7,096 nucleotides of DNA from Chthoniobacterales bacterium (GTDB taxonomy: Bacteria; Verrucomicrobiota; Verrucomicrobiia; Chthoniobacterales; UBA10450). A model generated the notes under the pieces. It was not told where the DNA came from, did not search any database, and was given only the letters and a program-made list of their open reading frames with translations. This document shows, piece by piece, positions 5,993-7,096 of the stretch; within the stretch, counting starts at the first letter, position 1; each line of letters starts with the position of its first letter. The position numbers and the translations under genes were made by a program. The stretch covers positions 1 through 7,096 of the forward strand of contig JACCXL010000010.1 of NCBI GenBank assembly GCA_013697015.1, read 5' to 3'.

Positions 5993-6928
5993 TTAAAAAA
6001 GCTCCGCCTGCCGCTTCGATCGGGTCGGAACGATCTGACCGAGCGCGGCGCGCAAGCGAGCGGCGGCATGCGGCGCGTAGTCGCGCGCATTATTATTGAA
6101 AACGACGTGCACCTGTTCGGCAGACCGTGCTAGCTTCTGGGCCCGGTCCGCGATTTCCCCGATCTCGGCGTCGTTGTAATCGTAGTTGAACCGCGCCGCG
6201 ACGGTCTTACCGGTCGTGTAGGCGCGCGCATCGCGGCCATGCAGGCGCAAATAGGCCAGCCGCGGCGTGGTGACTTCATTCAGATCCGCGGGCATGACCG
6301 TGAAGTGATCGGCGCGCGGCGCGTCGACCACCACGAACGTGGCGTTGTGCTCGCGCAGAAATCGCAGCATCTCGTCGCCCTGCGCGGGCGCGGTCCAATG
6401 TCGATTCCTGAACTCCACCGCAAACGCGAAGCCGCCTAACGATTCAAACACAGGCTCAAGCTCCTGCAGGGCATGGACCCGGGGCGAGAACGAGGGCGAG
6501 AGCTGGAGCAACAAAGATCCGAGCTTCCCTGCGCCGGCCATAACTTCCAGGGCCGGCCTGAATTCCTGCGCAACCAGCCGCTCGAGCTCTGGTGTGAGCA
6601 ACACCCGGCCGTTGTTATCCGTCTCCGCCTGGCGGCGCAGTTTCGGAGGTAGCAGTTTCGCGGCGGTCGAGTGTCGGGAGAGAAGCTGGTGCAATTTGAC
6701 GTTAAACGTAAAGCCGTCCGGCGTGCAGCGGCACCAACGTTCCGCCATTCTGCCATCGGGGATGGCATAGAAGCTGGAATTCACCTCTACCATTTCGAAG
6801 TGCTGCGCATACCAGGGTAGGCGATCCGCGGCCGGAATATTTTTCGGATACCAATGCTCCACGAATCCGGGATCGGACCAGCTGGCGGTTCCTACGATGA
6901 TCCTTCGGGACGACGCCGTTGCACGCAT
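5993..6928 (-). CDS. DUF72 (YecE-family) TIM-barrel protein
   Basis: This is a 311-residue cytosolic protein with the ordered motifs of the DUF72/YecE family: GTASWSDPGF (13-22), YAQHFEMVEVNSSFY (40-54), FNVKLH (75-80), SLLLQLSPSF (138-147), FAVEFRNRHW (169-178), VVVDAPR (199-205), AYLRLHGR (225-232) and HVVFNNNARDYAPHAA (274-289). The family adopts a TIM-barrel-like fold with a conserved charged pocket; no reaction has been firmly assigned, so the function is unknown. Length is slightly above the usual 240-300, from an insertion around 95-125. The ATG at 6928 precedes the first conserved strand by ten residues, as in relatives. No Shine-Dalgarno motif is seen upstream, and only a weak TTGAAA without a matching -10. 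The DUF2062 gene follows after 14 bases. Many DUF72 genes start near 'GT.SW..W'; this one has S-D-P-G-F instead of a W-x-Y ending, a minor variation. Confidence 0.93.
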   Translation of the reverse strand: MRATASSRRIIVGTASWSDPGFVEHWYPKNIPAADRLPWYAQHFEMVEVNSSFYAIPDGRMAERWCRCTPDGFTFNVKLHQLLSRHSTAAKLLPPKLRRQAETDNNGRVLLTPELERLVAQEFRPALEVMAGAGKLGSLLLQLSPSFSPRVHALQELEPVFESLGGFAFAVEFRNRHWTAPAQGDEMLRFLREHNATFVVVDAPRADHFTVMPADLNEVTTPRLAYLRLHGRDARAYTTGKTVAARFNYDYNDAEIGEIADRAQKLARSAEQVHVVFNNNARDYAPHAAARLRAALGQIVPTRSKRQAELF

Positions 6929-7096
6929 GGCGGAACAAGGAGCACACAGGTCGTGATTTCAACCGCGGGAAACGACAAAAAGCCTGCACGGGAGGATTGA
7001 TTGGGAGCGGGATTTGAACGCGTCCGTTCCGCGTTGCTGGGAGGCCAATACCTTGTTAGCTGGCGAGCGATGCTCGTGAGGTATGAGCCCCGTGCT
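6929..7096. other. Right-edge non-coding stretch with tRNA-like motif and two small inverted repeats
   Basis: No confident gene lies between the DUF72 start and the window edge. On the minus strand GTTCAAATCCCGCTCCCA (7018-7001) looks like a tRNA T-loop, T-stem and acceptor end, and CCTCCCAG (near 7043-7036) could be an anticodon loop. But the T-stem pairs at only three of five positions, the acceptor partner is absent, and the loop spacing is three bases too long, so a functional tRNA is not supported. Two perfect inverted repeats are present: AACGCG/CGCGTT (7017-7022, 7030-7035) and CGAGC/GCTCG (7064-7068, 7072-7076). A minus-strand frame is open from the edge to a TGA at 6959 (45 residues) but is not recognisable. 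Confidence 0.3.

Noticed and set aside
6959..7096. Minus-strand frame open to the right edge, ending in TGA at 6959 (45 residues)
   Set aside because: It could be the end of an upstream gene, but the residues match nothing I recognise and it overlaps the tRNA-like motif. It is too short to call.

Overview
The window looks like an ordinary stretch of a GC-rich Gram-negative bacterial chromosome. The gene families (an M13 peptidase, a PpiD-like periplasmic folding protein, a group III 6-phosphofructokinase, an outer-membrane-type lipoprotein, DUF2062 and DUF72 proteins) and the near absence of Shine-Dalgarno motifs would suit the Verrucomicrobiota (Spartobacteria/Chthoniobacterales-like). This is inference from protein resemblance, not from a marker gene, and I hold it with moderate confidence.

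Layout. The left edge (1-171, + strand) holds the last 56 codons of an M13 (neprilysin/PepO-type) zinc endopeptidase. A perfect palindrome (180-195) follows, then a small plus-strand gene (304-537) for a cysteine-rich, metallothionein-like zinc-binding protein with a canonical AAGGAG ribosome binding site. Only 17-18 bases separate it from the convergent genes that fill the rest of the window.

All remaining genes lie on the minus strand. In transcription order they are: a DUF72/YecE protein (6928-5993), a DUF2062 membrane protein (5978-5466), a DUF4410-like lipoprotein (5353-4670), an S11 D-alanyl-D-alanine carboxypeptidase (4585-3632), a 6-phosphofructokinase (3616-2540), a membrane-anchored SurA/PpiD-like protein (2440-917) and a small TPR protein (888-556). 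Close spacing suggests three sub-clusters: DUF72-DUF2062, carboxypeptidase-phosphofructokinase, and PpiD-like-TPR. A plausible promoter lies ahead of the PpiD-like gene, and a GC-rich hairpin lies between the lipoprotein and carboxypeptidase genes. Several products act in the cell envelope (peptidoglycan trimming, periplasmic folding, lipoprotein, inner-membrane protein). The phosphofructokinase is the glycolytic exception.

I found no CRISPR array, insertion sequence, phage gene, toxin-antitoxin pair or defence system. The items most worth a second look are the mixed phosphoryl-donor signature of the phosphofructokinase, the two-part cysteine-rich 77-residue protein, and a possible REP-type palindrome. 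The last 168 bases at the right edge hold no confident gene, only a weak tRNA-like motif and two small inverted repeats.
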